This document shows positions 48,716 through 60,639 of a DNA stretch of 64,000 nt, piece after piece; position 1 is the stretch's first letter; each line of letters begins with the position of its first letter. Below the pieces are notes generated by a model. That model was not told where the DNA came from and made no database searches. It worked only from the letters and a program-made list of their open reading frames with translations. This DNA comes from Rosa chinensis (lineage: Eukaryota > Streptophyta > Magnoliopsida > Rosales > Rosaceae), in NCBI RefSeq assembly GCF_002994745.2, contig NC_037093.1:45426384-45490383 (forward strand), in the 5' to 3' direction. A program made the position numbers and the translations under genes.

Positions 48716-49537
48716 GGTGTTGGGGCAGACTAGAAGAGAGGAAGATGAAATAGGTGAGAGTGAGTCCGTGGTTACGCGGGTGATCACAAGTTTGGACGCG
48801 TGTTTCAGTCTCAAATATACACCTCAACTATCTCATGCACTCTACGAGTCTGAGTACCTGACGCTCAATAAGTTTAACGAAGTGGGCTGACCCAACTCTT
48901 CCATAGCTTATTAAGCTTCCTCATAAGTTTAACGAAGTGGGCTGACCCAATACCGAGCAAGTGGGGAAAGAAACATCACCGCAATGAAATTACACTTTTT
49001 TTCGTCACGTCATGTAAAAGTAACTTGAGAAAAGAAACATCACCACATGTTTCAATTCTTGTCTTATTCCAAATTTTCCAATCATGTGCAAATACATAAA
49101 TACGAGACGTACGGTGTAGCATAATCATCTTCGTCCCAAGATCTGTGTTTTTCATTTCACAAGCTTCTCTTCCTTTACTTGACCCAACATCAGTTTGATT
49201 AGTGCTGGTTGCATGAATGTTATATGTAAAGAAAAGGAGCAGTGATGCAGGGAGGACGGCTGTGCAAATTAAGCAGGAGTCAATCTCATTTGTGGTTGAA
49301 GCAGACAAGGTTAATTATAGTTGTACTTGATAAGAAGACCAGGCCGAGGTATTACATATGCTTATATTGATTGGTTCTGCACTTCAGATATTTTTGTAAA
49401 AAGATTGCTGGCATGGGTACTCTTTTGGGAGCACCCACCCTATGTCGGATTCTAATTCAATCGTAGGAGAATGGTCCGAAACCAATCAGTCAATTGAAAG
49501 CAATAGCTAACAACTAGTGTGAAACTTTGACAGGTAG
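48716..49537. other. Non-coding spacer
   Basis: Contains a direct repeat (aagtttaacgaagtgggctg at about 48869 and 48926). No gene recognised. Confidence 0.5.
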
Positions 49538-49553
49538 AGTATGATACTAGTAG

Positions 49554-49575
49554 TTTTTTTTTTTTTTTTTGATTA
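49554..49575 (-). mobile_element. Minimal retrotransposed tail (22 bp)
   Basis: A 16-base direct repeat AGTATGATACTAGTAG (49538-49553, 49576-49591) encloses only a poly-T run and gatta. This is the footprint of target-primed reverse transcription that copied little beyond the poly-A tail. Confidence 0.75.
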
Positions 49576-49720
49576 AGTATGATACTAGTAGTTAGCATAT
49601 CTATATTCTATATATGCTGAGACTAGCTAATTAACTAGCCAAAAAGCATGCATGCATAATGATATAAGATGTACGATCGATCTAGGAGTATATAAGAAAA
49701 CGTCAGAATTTCATTCATAT

Positions 49721-49886
49721 TTTTTAGAAAAAGGAAACATTGCATATATTAAGCAATTAGATAGTTACATCAGCAATGAGCACATTAGATAGCCATTGTG
49801 GTCAATCCTCTACCCAAACATGAAATGCAGGAAACAAAAGTGCGTGCCTAGCTAAAAAGTGTGCTGCCTGATTACATTTCCTAGAG
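49721..49886 (-). mobile_element. Very short 5'-truncated LINE (166 bp)
   Basis: Minus strand reads CNQAAHFLARHALLFPAFHV then WLSNVLIADV-like text, the end of a LINE RNase H region. A perfect 17-base repeat CAGAATTTCATTCATAT flanks it (49704-49720, 49887-49903). Confidence 0.88.
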
Positions 49887-49903
49887 CAGAATTTCATTCA
49901 TAT

Positions 49904-50606
49904 AAGAAAGGAGGTGCATTCAACTAAGACTATATATTTTTGTGCAAAAAGAAAAATAGGACTATATATTGAACCTTGATTTAAAACTTGGATAAATTAT
50001 AAGATCGTGTCGAGTTGTCGACCCCAAGTACTCCTCTGGATCCAAATTATTATGGGTAACTCAGTCCAAACTCTAAGGCTTTTACTGAAAATTGCACTAT
50101 TAAAGTTTGCAAACTGTTCCAGAAAGAAATCAAAAGAAGATTATTCGTCCCCGCTAAATGTTCTAATTAAGCCCTATCCATCTGGGCAAATTCCTGAGGA
50201 ATCAGACCCAAGTTCTGGTTGTTGTCAAGCTTAGTTAAGAACATTCAACAAGGTACAGTAAGAGATATTAGTTGGGATTTTCCCTGAGAATCTGTTAGAG
50301 AGACGTGAAGCGACGTAATGAAATGAATCAACTGCCCTGTTGTAATTAGTGGGCTAAATACTAGTAAATACCACTGGTCGAATTAGTGCGAAAGAGTTTA
50401 GTAGTGGTAGGCTTAGGACAAAGCGTTTTAGGAAAAAAAATATTTAGAACCGGAAGTTTTTGAACTTGATATTACAGGGACAAATGTTTTATAAGAGAAT
50501 GATTTGGATAACAGAGGTGAAAGAAACAGATGGGGAAGAATAATAACAGTTTGAGCGTTTGATTGTGTTCCTTCTTAGCCTACTTGCTTCTTACTTGCTT
50601 AATTAC
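49904..50606. other. Unassigned region
   Basis: A 75-codon plus frame at 50007-50234 has no recognised motif, and I do not support it as a gene. Confidence 0.4.
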
Positions 50607-50621
50607 ATTTTACAAAAAGAG

Positions 50622-50922
50622 TTTTTTTTTTTTTTTTTAATGACAGAAAAAACATTACATAGACAAGGAAAAACCTCTAACAACACCCTCTCCTAACTGA
50701 TCCAACTAGAATGCTAGGCACACAGAAAAGGGTAAACAATAGAATCAGATCTTAGGATTTGGATGGGCATAAGCTAACGAGGCTAAGTGATAAGCAACAA
50801 AATTAGCTTCTCGAAAAATATGTCTAAAAATGATAACTTGAAATTGCGCCGCCATAAGCCTCATATCTCTAACTAAAAGTCTTGTAGTCCAAGAAATAGA
50901 AGCTTTGCGCAAAATGCAGTCA
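50622..50922 (-). mobile_element. 5'-truncated LINE, sister of the copy at 7.3 kb
   Basis: Minus strand reads SCKIDCILRKASISWTTRLL, then RHIFREANFVAYHLASLAYA, the C-terminal part of a LINE RNase H domain. It ends in a poly-A tail (poly-T at 50622-50638). Near-identical flanks attttacaaaaagag / attttacaagagag are a diverged target duplication. It shares ctgatccaactagaa and related text with 7380-7440. Confidence 0.85.
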
Positions 50923-51068
50923 ATTTTACAAGAGAGCTTACATGTCTATATTTAAAGGAAATAAGCATGGAGTTTGGTGTGGAAGGCTTCAGTAAATTAT
51001 TATATGCCTAAAATGTCTTTTATAATGAAAAAGAAAAAAATCATAATACAATAATATAAAAATATTAT

Positions 51069-52221
51069 GGAACTTCTATTCATACCTCCAAAATTAGTAT
51101 TTGGACCTTTTTTTTTTTTTTTTCAAGTAATAGTTGACTTTATTAACTCATGTCAGATGACCAATAAGGGCGTAAAAGAGGGGATGAAAAAAAAAAAAAA
51201 CAAAACAAAAGGTCTCTTCTTATCTCTAGTAGTTTTCAACTTGGAGAAAACCTTCTCCTCCAACATAAACCCTAAAATCATTGACCATGGTACGATATGT
51301 CTAACTCTGGTTTCTTGATTAATACTACTAAAAGCTAGAAGCATCCACTTGAGAAATTGGAATTTTGGTTCTGCAACTTGAATACATGGTATGATGTTCT
51401 CGATTAGTACTACTGTACTCAAAACTAGAAGCATCCACTTCATAAACTTGGAATTTTGGTTCTTGGTTTGATTAAATGGTTCTATTTGGCACCATGTTTT
51501 TTTGTGCAGTCCATTGGAAAGAATGATTCGTATTTGTCCTTAGGGAGTCCAAGATCTAATTGTGTTTGATCTTACTTTGAATGGCCTTTTATTTAATTAC
51601 TCTTCTATAATTGTAGGCTTTTTTATTAACTTGGCATGGCTTGAAAGGTTGGTGCTATTGTGCTATCTAACTATCTAATTGTTGGATTTCTTTGTTTCCA
51701 CTTCAATTCTCTTGTACTATAGATTCATAGACTCGAGAGCATAGTAGATTTTTTTTGGTAAGACAATAGCGGTACACAAAGGCCATGCCATAAGATTAGA
51801 AAGAGAAAAACAAAGCAAGAAGGCATGACAGTAACAGAAACCAAACTGAAACAAAAGACAAACTATGATAGTTAAAATTTTGGGAGAAAGACTTAAAAAT
51901 ACGTATGGATGAAAGAAACAAAATAGGAGCAACAGAATTATGTGAAAGAGAGAGACTACCAAATGGAGATTTTTTTTTTGGTTCAAAGGTAAAATAGGAT
52001 TGTGAATTATTCAAAATTTGAAGGAGGTCCATTACCGATTTTGGAGGTATAAATAGAATCTAGAAAAAAAAAAAAACTTTTATTGATTTTATTGGATGAT
52101 GAGCATTTTGGAAAAATTAGGGAGGTGTAGATAGCATATTGGTTATTTGTAAAAATAAGTTGGAGGTCTATTAAGTGGAGAAGTCAAAATACTAATTTTG
52201 GAGGTATGAATAGAAGATCTC
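51069..52221. mobile_element. MULE-like non-autonomous element (TSD AAAATATTAT)
   Basis: Inverted ends share CTTCTATTCATACCTCCAAA and ATTAGTATTT. The 10-base repeat AAAATATTAT flanks it (51059-51068, 52222-52231). The interior has a direct repeat of about 110 bases around ctagaagcatccactt (51335 and 51425). No transposase. Confidence 0.75.
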
Positions 52222-52231
52222 AAAATATTAT

Positions 52232-52545
52232 TATGATCAAGTCATAAAAAATTAAAAAATAAATAAATAAATACAAGAAAACTTTTATTTCTGCCCCCTT
52301 CACCAATTACGTGCATTGCACGAATAAGAGGCTAAGTTATTTATACATGTGTCAACCGACCTTGATGGACTACTAATTAACACCACCGACATTTGTTTGT
52401 GTAATTATCAACCACAACGTAGTGGATAATTCTAGACCACACTACACTCTGCTTGCTAACTCTCACATTTTTCACTACACTTGCATTGCATTCTAGATCA
52501 TGTTATAGATTAAGATCACTCTAATATCTACTCTTATAAGTCAAC
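52232..52545. other. Non-coding spacer
   Basis: No recognised feature. Confidence 0.5.
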
Positions 52546-53069
52546 TTAGATGTTTGAATGTGCATTAACTTTAAACACTCTACATAAATGTACATTGATG
52601 ATCCTTTGAGCAATTTCATAATAATTTAAATATCGCTTTTGAAAGTGCCTTGGCGAAAGTTTTCTTGCTCTTGCTTTCTTTTTCCACAGCCTTGCTTTAG
52701 CTTTCTTCTTCATTCCAACTTCACAACTTTTAAATTTTGGAATATTTGAAATTACTTCTTCATCTGCTTGATGCGCTGGCGTCATCAACTGCTTTTTACT
52801 ATTTTTCTTCTTAACTTATGGTTTTGTGGCCATATATTGCCATTGAATTGAAAATTTTCTGTCATCCTAATTTTGTAGATCAACCTTTTTTTTTTCTTAT
52901 CAAATATTTTGCAGTGATCTCCATAAAATGATAGAGCATATCTATTTTGCATCATTTCTCTAACTTTTAATAAATTATACTCCGAGCTAGGAACATATAA
53001 AACATCATTAATATATTGAGTTCGCAAATTGATCATAATGTTTTCTATTGTTTTCACCATTTCTCTATA

Positions 53070-53627
53070 GGACTCGGCTTCTCTGCTATAACAGGCAGTG
53101 CTAGGATCTGCTTGGATTTCACTGCCAGGCTGACACGTCATCTAACATCAATCCAAGGGCCAGAAGTGGAAGCTTCTCTCTCCTAGTGAGAGCTCTCTAC
53201 TGTTCATAGTAGCACCCTGAGCTTTGTCTCAGTTTTCCTCCACCGCCCCCAACCGTCTCCTCCTCTCAATTAATCCATCCATCCCCATACTCTGTTCCTC
53301 CAGTCTTTCAACCATCTCCGGTCCTTCCCATACTCACGCATACCAATCTCCACCGCTATCTCCCATCCCTTAATTTTTCTCTTCATCTTTATCCACTGTT
53401 GATTTCACCCATCCTCCACCACCACTATACCTAATCCGCCTTCTCGTCCAAAATCAGTCCCTTTAAACATTTTCCATCCCCCAATTAATCCATCCTTCAC
53501 AACCCTCAGTTTCACCGCCAGAAGCTTCCACTTCTGGCCCTTGGATTGATGTTAGATGACGTGTCAGCCTGGCAGTGAAATCCAAGCAGATCCTAGCACT
53601 GCCTGTTATAGCAGAGAAGCCGAGTCC
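53070..53627. mobile_element. MULE-type MITE with perfect 108-bp inverted repeats
   Basis: 53070-53177 and 53520-53627 are exact inverted copies, beginning GGACTCGGCTTCTCTGCTAT. The 9-bp repeat TTCTCTATA on both sides is perfect. The 342-base middle is C-rich (tccaccgcccccaaccgtct) and non-coding. Perfect repeats imply a recent insertion. Confidence 0.95.
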
Positions 53628-53659
53628 TTCTCTATATCCTAATTTTACTTAAAAAAAAT

Positions 53660-53897
53660 TTGAAGTCTCAACATTAGAGAAAATTGACTTATCTTCTAAC
53701 ATGTGGTTGCTGTAGCCATTGTCCATGTACCAATTCTAGTTTTTGTCTCTTCAATTGCAGAGTGATAGATTTTACTTAAGAATTTTTTGAAGTATGAACA
53801 ATAGAGAAAATTTACTTATCTTCTGACATGTGGTTGCTACAGTTGTTGTCCATGTACCAATTCTAGTTTTTGTCTCTTCAATTGTAGAGTGATAGGT
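53660..53897 (-). repeat. Tandem duplication in Copia protease region
   Basis: Two copies of about 120 bases, each with catgtaccaattctagtttt. They repeat the protease active-site region. Confidence 0.75.
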
Positions 53898-53958
53898 ATA
53901 GAAGAGTTACTCTTCTAATCTAGCTCATTTTGTTCTGAAAAATCTGCTCGGTGACTTT

Positions 53959-54278
53959 CAGTGGTGGACCCAGAAATTTACTTCTATGAGGGCGAACTTG
54001 ACTGTAATAGTTAAATGATAGGCAAAAATTATAAAACTACAATCTAAAGATAAATTTTACTATTAGATTTAATCTTCATGAGAAAGTATAAGAAAGATCT
54101 ATAATATTTATAAAAACATGTATAAGAATTTCAATTACTAGCTTCTAGTAGGGGCACAACCTTCTTAATATACCTTCAAATTCACATTAGCAACCAAAAC
54201 TTCTATACAGAGAAGAGGATGCATATTTTTTGAGTGGGTGCATCAACCCACACTTGGCCAATGCTGGGTCTGCTAGTG
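53959..54278. mobile_element. hAT-like remnant (320 bp)
   Basis: Ends CAGTGGTGGACCCA and, inverted, CACTAGCAGACCCA. Flanking 8-mers GTGACTTT and GTGATTTT agree at 7 of 8. Confidence 0.65.
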
Positions 54279-54503
54279 GTGATTTTCCTTGAATAAATAG
54301 TTTTCCTCTATATGACCGTATAAGTTTCGGCATTTTGGTTTTTCTCGAAACCAATGGTCTTTTTTTTTTCTTTTGGCTAACACATGGAGAATAATTTATT
54401 TTCTCCTTGATTTTTTTATTTTCCCATATTTAGATCTATCTCCTCTACAAAACTATCAATTTTTTTCTTCTTTTTCATAATTTTGAGATTGAAAATTTGA
54501 GTT

Positions 54504-54697
54504 TAGATTGGAATGTTACAGGATTTTCATTCCAGCTGCTCAATCATTTTTCATAAACTTCTAGATAGCCTATTAATTCTGTCACCGAAGGAGTCAATAT
54601 AGATTTGAATGTCATAGGACTTTCATTCCAGCTACTCAATCATTTTTCATAAGCTTCTAGATAGCCTATTGATTCTGTCACTGGAAGAGTCAATATA
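54504..54697 (-). repeat. 97-bp tandem duplication in Copia gag region
   Basis: Two adjacent copies containing cttctagatagcctattrat. Both read as Gag-like text on the minus strand. Confidence 0.75.
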
Positions 54698-55040
54698 TCA
54701 TTGGAGTGTTCAATAGTAGTTATTATTGGATCATATTTTTCAGGAAACTAACGAGTATTTTTTTCTACCACTCTAGCCTTAGTGATGATTTCACCAAAGC
54801 TCTTAATTGATTCAATATTTTTTTTTTTCTGTAATATTAATCTTTAACAATTTCATAATATTTCATTTTCAATTTTTTTTCATCTCTTTTTAATGTTTGT
54901 AGTTTCACGAAACATTCCTTTGCATTTCCTCGAAACCCTTTCTTTATCAGATCCCAAGCTTCCTTTGATGTAGTCGCTCTTATGATTTTTGAACAGTTTA
55001 CATCATCCATTGCTTGCTGAATAGCCAAAAAAAACATTTG

Positions 55041-55287
55041 TATCTTGTTATTTATTTATTTATTATTATTATTATTTTTTTTTTTTTTTTTACTTTAGCT
55101 GTTTCACTGAATGAGTTTTTAACTATAAAAATTAAAAAGTAGTAAGAAACCATGTACTTTTAAACCCACTTAGTCTATTAGCGTGGTTAATTAAACGTAT
55201 TATTCCAAGGTTTGCGCGCGTCCATGTAGCACGTGGTTTCCTCGATGGTTGAATTCACCACTTCACCTGGAAGGTGTGTGTGACTGG
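55041..55287. other. Poly-T/low-complexity spacer
   Basis: A long run of tta repeats and T at 55045-55092. No gene. Confidence 0.5.
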
Positions 55288-55295
55288 CATGGATG

Positions 55296-55500
55296 CAGTG
55301 GTGAATTTAGGATTATTTATACGGAGGCATATTGTTATATTATCTTTATTTTAAGCTACTAGAAGGGTATATGATATGTTAATATTTAGGATTTTGTATA
55401 TGGTAGGTAGTAGATCATCAATTAACTCTAATACAAACAAAAACTCAATGGGCGCATGAGCCCCCAGCCCCTCACTTGCTTCTAGCTACATCCGCCAGTG
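55296..55500. mobile_element. hAT-like remnant (205 bp)
   Basis: Ends CAGTGGTGAATTTAGGA and, inverted, CACTGGCGGATGTAG. Flanking 8-mers CATGGATG and CATGGGCG match at 6 of 8. The gagcccccagcccctcac motif resembles other plant hAT ends. Confidence 0.5.
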
Positions 55501-55508
55501 CATGGGCG

Positions 55509-56771
55509 CAATGAATGCGAGGAAACGTCATATCCCACTACTTATATGGACATTATGTCACTATTAGAAAAAGTACTCATCACACACGGATGAGAATCTG
55601 TGTGAAATCATAGTATTTGTTACGGAAATCTATGTGAATACGTCAATACATCAAATATAGCGATGGATTATATATCTGTACGTATTACTGGAGTTACTAA
55701 TGCTGTTTACACACGGAATTGTTTGTCCATGTAAATGTATTTAGTGGGTCCTACTCTCTATCCCACCCTCTAATTTTTTTTTCTGATTGAAATTCTCACC
55801 CTCTAATTAATAATTTTCATAATAAATGAATTTTTATAATAAAACATATATTCAGATATTTATTTTTATTTCTTCCAGTAATTTTTAATTTATGATAATT
55901 CATTTATTTTTAGTAGTTAATCTCTTTGAATCAGAGACATCAAACACCATGAGCGCCGGTCTGATCAAATAGGGGTTTATGAAAAAAAATAGGGGTTTTA
56001 TGTACATTATATTTCTAGTTCGCTTGGGTCACCAAAATCTAAGGGGTCACTGTTGGATGCCTTCAGATTTTAGAGTGGTTAAGTGCTTGAGTCTATGTCT
56101 ACACAATGCCATATCTCCTCAAGCCCGGTATTTATTTGAACTAAGTAATTCATTCCGGCTGAACTTAGGTAGAAAATCTACACCCCACACGTCCATGCGT
56201 TTATTATTATTTTTTTATTTTTACTAAATAATTGAAAATTTGAAAAAATTTATTCTCCTGCAAACCAACACGAAATAGAGGTCTCGCTACTCTGTTTTTG
56301 CCTTCGAATAAAGCTGTATAGTGTAAAACACAAAAAATTGATAGCGTAACGGAACTACGGAAGTATTTCATTCTCGAGAAATTTTTATGTACACACGTTT
56401 TGCGAGGGGAATACAGGCAGCGTATTATAAATAAATATTTGTGGCTGTAGAATCTTGACAGTGGCTGCATGATTGATAAAGTCATAATATTTGTGGCTGT
56501 AAAAAGTGTAGCTAGCTACTGTGCGACAGAAAACACGTACATTTTTGTTCAAAAGTTTGTTTGTTGAAACATCTCAGATAATTAATGGACGTCATCTGCA
56601 TTTCGCTAGTTCCAGTTTTCGGTTTCAGAAATAATTGATACACATGCATGATTGCCTTTTTTTTTCTCTGTACGTTTTTACTTAAATTTTCCACCATAAA
56701 ATTCTCTGCTACCTCTATTTTCAATTTAAAGCTCAAACTACCCCCTGTAGAAAGAAGCACAAACGAAAAGA
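55509..56771. other. Intergenic region upstream of UGT copy B
   Basis: No gene recognised. cgtattataaataaatattt at about 56420 is AT-rich but far from the ATG. No clear TATA box is called. Confidence 0.5.
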
Positions 56772-57851
56772 ATGGAGAAGGAACAGAAAGCCTGCTACAA
56801 AGCTCATTGTTTGGTCCTACCCTTTCCAACCCAAGGCCACGTTAATCCCATGCTCCAATTCTCCAAGCGCTTAGAGCGCAAAGGCCTCAAAGTCACACTC
56901 GTCGCAACCCAGTCATTTCACAAGCTCTCATCATCGCCGTCCACGTCCATTACATTAGAGAGCATATCCGATGGCTATGACGAAGGCGGGATGGCGGCAG
57001 CGGAGAGCATTGATGCCTATCTAGACAGCTTCCGCGAAGTCGGGTCAAAGACCTTGACGGGGCTCATCGAGAAGCTCTCGGACTCGGGGCACAAAGTTGA
57101 TTGTATTGTTTATGATGCGTTTATGCCTTGGCCGCTGGAAGTGGCCAAAAGGTTTGGGATTGTTGGGGTAACTTTCTTCACTCAGTCTTGTGCTGTTGAC
57201 AACATATACTACAATGTCCAACAAGGTTTGCTCAAAGTTCCATGTACTAATGAGTCTGAGATCGTGCTTCCGGGATTGTCAGTACCGCTACAAGCTTCGG
57301 ATATGCCTTCTTTCGTTTCTGTACCTGCACAGTACCCGGCTTTCTTTAGAATGGTTGTGGATCAGTTCTCCAATGTTGGCAAAGCTGATTTGATCCTCTG
57401 CAACACATTTTATGAGCTGGAAGTAGAGGTAGTAACCAATCACCCTACGCTAGAATTGTACTAGCTTATATAATAGCAACCAACCATATAATTTGAAGAC
57501 ATTTTTATGGATTTTTACGCATACCCTTTGTAATTCATTGCTCTGTAATAGTGGTACTACATATTCCTGTCGCATAGCTTTTGTGAAGGGAGTCCGTTTT
57601 GTGTAATAGTGGTACAATATATATCCACCCTACGCTACAATTGTATAGGTATGCTTAATTGGTCAGACCATTCAATTGTTGCTTAATATGTGATTGTTGC
57701 TAAAAGTTTTGGGTAGGTGGATTATTTCAGGATGTTAAGTTGTTGTTAGGTGATCCAATTTAGTCTGATCGTCGGTGTCGGCTTCGGCAACGGAATGTTG
57801 AAAATAAATTAGAGCGTAGGTTTATCTCAGATTATGAACTAAACCCTACCT

Positions 57852-57889
<38 letters not shown>

Positions 57890-58758
57890 TATCAAGCAAT
57901 AAAAATGAAGTTTAACTTTCATGTACTGTACTTCGTCAAAAAAACTTTTATGTACTGTACGTGTGTGATTCTTTAAGATATATATGCGTACATTCTGTTC
58001 TAATAAATTGTAAATTGTGGCACATTGTGGCACAGGAGGTGGATTGGATGGCAAAGCTCTGGCCATTGAGGACGATTGGTCCAACCATACCATCCATGTA
58101 CTTGGATAAACGACATGAGGATGACAACGAATATGGCTTCAGCCTCTTTAAGCCAAATAGTGATGCCTACATGAATTGGCTAAAGGAACGACCGAAATGG
58201 TCAGTAGCTTATGTGTCATTTGGCAGCTTAGCAGAGCTAGGAGCCGAGCAAATGGAGGAATTGGCTCGCGGTTTGAAGAAAAGCAACATCTATTTCTTGT
58301 GGGTGGTGAGAGAAAAAGAAGCAACCAAGCTCCCAAAAGGGTTTGTAAAGGAGATATCAGAGAGAGGTATGGTGGTTTCATGGTGTCACCAATTGGAGGT
58401 TTTGCAACATGAAGCAGTTGGTTGCTTCGTGACGCATTGCGGTTGGAACTCGACCTTGGAGGCTTTGAGTTTAGGGGTTCCAATGGTTTCAGTGCCACAG
58501 TGGACTGACCAAAGCACTAATGCAAAGTATATTATGGATGTGTGGAAAATGGGGCTTAAAGCTCGGGCTGATGAGAAAGGGATAGTGAGACAAGAAGAAA
58601 TATCAAATTGTGTGAGAGAAATATTGGAAGGAGAGACAGGGAAAGAAATTCAGAAGAATGCTTTGAAGTGGAAAGAATTGGCTAGAAAGGCTGTGGATGA
58701 AGGTGGAAGTTCTGATAGAAACATTGATGAGTTTATTGCAAAGCTGGTTCAACACTAG
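56772..58758 (+). CDS. UGT74-like UDP-glycosyltransferase, copy B
   Basis: Two exons, 56772-57428 and 58036-58758, with GT-AG borders and phase-0 junction EVE/EVDWMAK, giving 459 aa, the usual UGT74 length. The start MEKEQKACYKAHCLVLPFPT fits the subfamily (74E/F-like). Catalytic His23 (TQGHVNPM) and Asp115 (VYDAF) are present. The PSPG donor-sugar box spans 335-378 with HCGWNS and the terminal Gln (WTDQ), which usually favours UDP-glucose. It has WCHQ where most members have WCPQ. The C-terminal helix ending DEFIAKLVQH is intact. Known UGT74 enzymes glucosylate auxins, salicylate or other carboxylic acids, but the substrate here cannot be told. It shares most of its sequence with copy A and is the better-preserved of the pair. 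Confidence 0.95.
57857..57885 (+). repeat. (GA)n microsatellite in the UGT copy B intron
   Basis: About 14 GA units. Not seen at the matching place in copy A. Confidence 0.9.
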
Positions 58759-59524
58759 CTAGCTAAGCTTTAGGCTATGCTCTATAATGTCCTCGAAAAT
58801 ATAAGTAAGGCTATATGATAAACTTCTAAGGTGAAATTTAATGTAACTTGATCTAAGATTTGTGCTTGTTTTTGCAAACTTGATTAAAGGGCATAGCTGC
58901 ATGTGTAGCTTATAGCACTTGGAATTGTAATAAGATACTATGCGATCGAATCTCCTCTTTAAAGAGGATGTTTTCATCCTGGCTTTTAATCAAATGATTG
59001 ATGATCTGCTTCATTTTTAGCTCACGTTCATGGATTGGAGATGAGTCAAACTCGACTAATTTTATCACACTGTGCATGTATGTGTATGGATGCTAAATTA
59101 ATTACATGACCAGATCGAATGAGTGAATTTCAATCTGCAGGTTGAGGTTTTGGAGGGATGATATCCCCAAAAGTAACTGGGTAAACATTTGAAACGCATT
59201 CAAATTGATCGGGTGACGTCCTCGTTCTACTTATGATTCCTCATTACGAATACTTCATATTGGAATGATACTAAACAGGGAGTGCCATGTAATTGAGAAG
59301 GAGTTTTCTCCTAATTAATAGAGTTGTCAGTTGATTTTTTTTATATAAAAAAATATAAAAAATGGCTATGTATTTAGTATATATCCTCCTTGACCTGTAG
59401 GACCCTGTCCCAAAGTGTATACATCTGCAGAAAGCTCATATTAAAAACCCCTAAAAGTCAACTTGGATTTTCGGACAGTTGAAGATGATCTGTAGGCTGT
59501 AGCCCTGTAGGGTACAATGACGCG
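58759..59524. other. Downstream flank of UGT copy B
   Basis: AT-rich. No clear AATAAA close to the stop and no gene recognised. Confidence 0.5.
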
Positions 59525-59901
59525 CAAAGCATATCCATATATGATCTCGATCAAGAAACACCCTTTAATCAACCGCACTATTTGTGATTGTGTAGGTACA
59601 ATTCTTGTACATTCGTATTGGCATTCCCATACAAAGTTATGACAAAGTTCCTTTACTGATCTCAGATAATCACAGGTAAATGCATCTGCATATGCATGAG
59701 ATTGCAACACACACAAGCAAAGCATATCCATACATGATCTCGATCTAGAAACACCCTTTAATCAACCGCACTATTTGTGATTGTGTAGGTACAATTCTTG
59801 TACATTCATATTGGCATTCCCATACAAAGTTATGACAAAGTCCCTTTACTGATCTCAGAGAATCACAAGTAAATGCATCTGCATATGCATGAGATTGCAA
59901 C
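59525..59901. repeat. 193-bp tandem duplication
   Basis: Copies 59525-59717 and 59718-59901 differ at only a few positions. Each contains cattcccatacaaagttatg and an atgcatctgcatatgcatga palindromic stretch. Non-coding. Confidence 0.92.
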
Positions 59902-59905
59902 GTGT

Positions 59906-60620
59906 GTTACAATCCCCGAGTCAGTAGTCAGTTTTATTTGGAGTCCGATTTTGGAAAGTAGGTCTTGAGTTTTATGTAATTACGTTCTTAAAAGATTTTC
60001 TCTCACTAATAAAATCGTGGTTTTTAAGTCCTAGGCATTTTAGGATTTGTAGATTTTTTACTTGAATATCTTTAGGATTTGGTGTTATCTTGGAGTAAAA
60101 GTTCTTTCCTAATAAAAGTCTAATTAGGGTTGAATCTTGGATTATTGAGTGGGTTGCCGTTGGTTTATCATATATTGAGAAACATACACGGTCAGAAGGT
60201 GTGGATCTAGGGACGCAAGAATTAGTTGGTGAGTCTTGCTTGTTTGCCTAAGATAAAATCTTCACAAGAGTCAAAACACTTGGTCCATATTTAAGTGTTT
60301 TTGATCATTGTTTTTTATACATAACTCCTCTTGAGATCAGTAGAGAAGCTGTGAAGAAAGGAGAGCGATATTTGGAGATCGTTCAAGTGAAGAAAGAGTT
60401 TAAAAAGAAAGACAAATTTTGTAGTATATTTTGTCTAATCATTGTAGCCGAGCTAGTGCTATTCAAGTATGTAAAAGAACATATCCTTCGTAATAAGATG
60501 ATTCTTATTTTGGGCTCTCAAGAGTAAGAGCCCCGCAGTGTTTTTAATCTCATATTTGAGGTTTTCACTGCGTAACCAAAATCTGGTGTTTTGTTTGTTA
60601 ATTTTGGTTTCTGCTGCCCA
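59906..60620 (+). repeat. LTR-like segment
   Basis: Starts TGTTACAATCCCCGAGTCAG next to the tandem duplication and includes gagccccgcagtgtttttaa and ttttcactgcgtaacc, as found near the 3' end of some Copia LTRs. No partner LTR, clear target repeat or internal region is visible. Confidence 0.35.
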
Positions 60621-60639
60621 GTAAGGATTGATCTATGCA

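Larger units (their letters stand above)
52546..55040 (-). pseudogene. Copia gag/protease/pre-integrase remnant
   Basis: Reading minus from 55037: a UBN2-type Gag block (FLAIQQAMDDVNCSKIIRAT, TSKEAWDLIKKGFRGNAKEC). Next comes a degraded zinc-knuckle area (YGHIEEN, about 54290), a protease-like NWYMDNSCNHMSEDK segment, and the pre-integrase region INDVLYVPSSEYNLLKVREM with LSFYGDHCKIFDKKKKRLIY (53015-52870). This is Copia order. A MITE (53070-53627) splits the protease/pre-integrase part and an hAT remnant (53959-54278) lies upstream. Two internal tandem duplications occur at about 53660-53897 and 54504-54697. No LTRs, RT or RNase H are found. Confidence 0.8.

Noticed and set aside
53211..53525. 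Pro-rich text in the MITE centre that could look like an exon
   Set aside because: No open frame of useful length. It is bounded exactly by the MITE inverted repeats.
55559..55760. CACTATTAGAAAAAG with nearby cacacgga repeats, resembling a CACTA terminus
   Set aside because: No inverted partner or 3-bp duplication could be found, so a full element is not supported.
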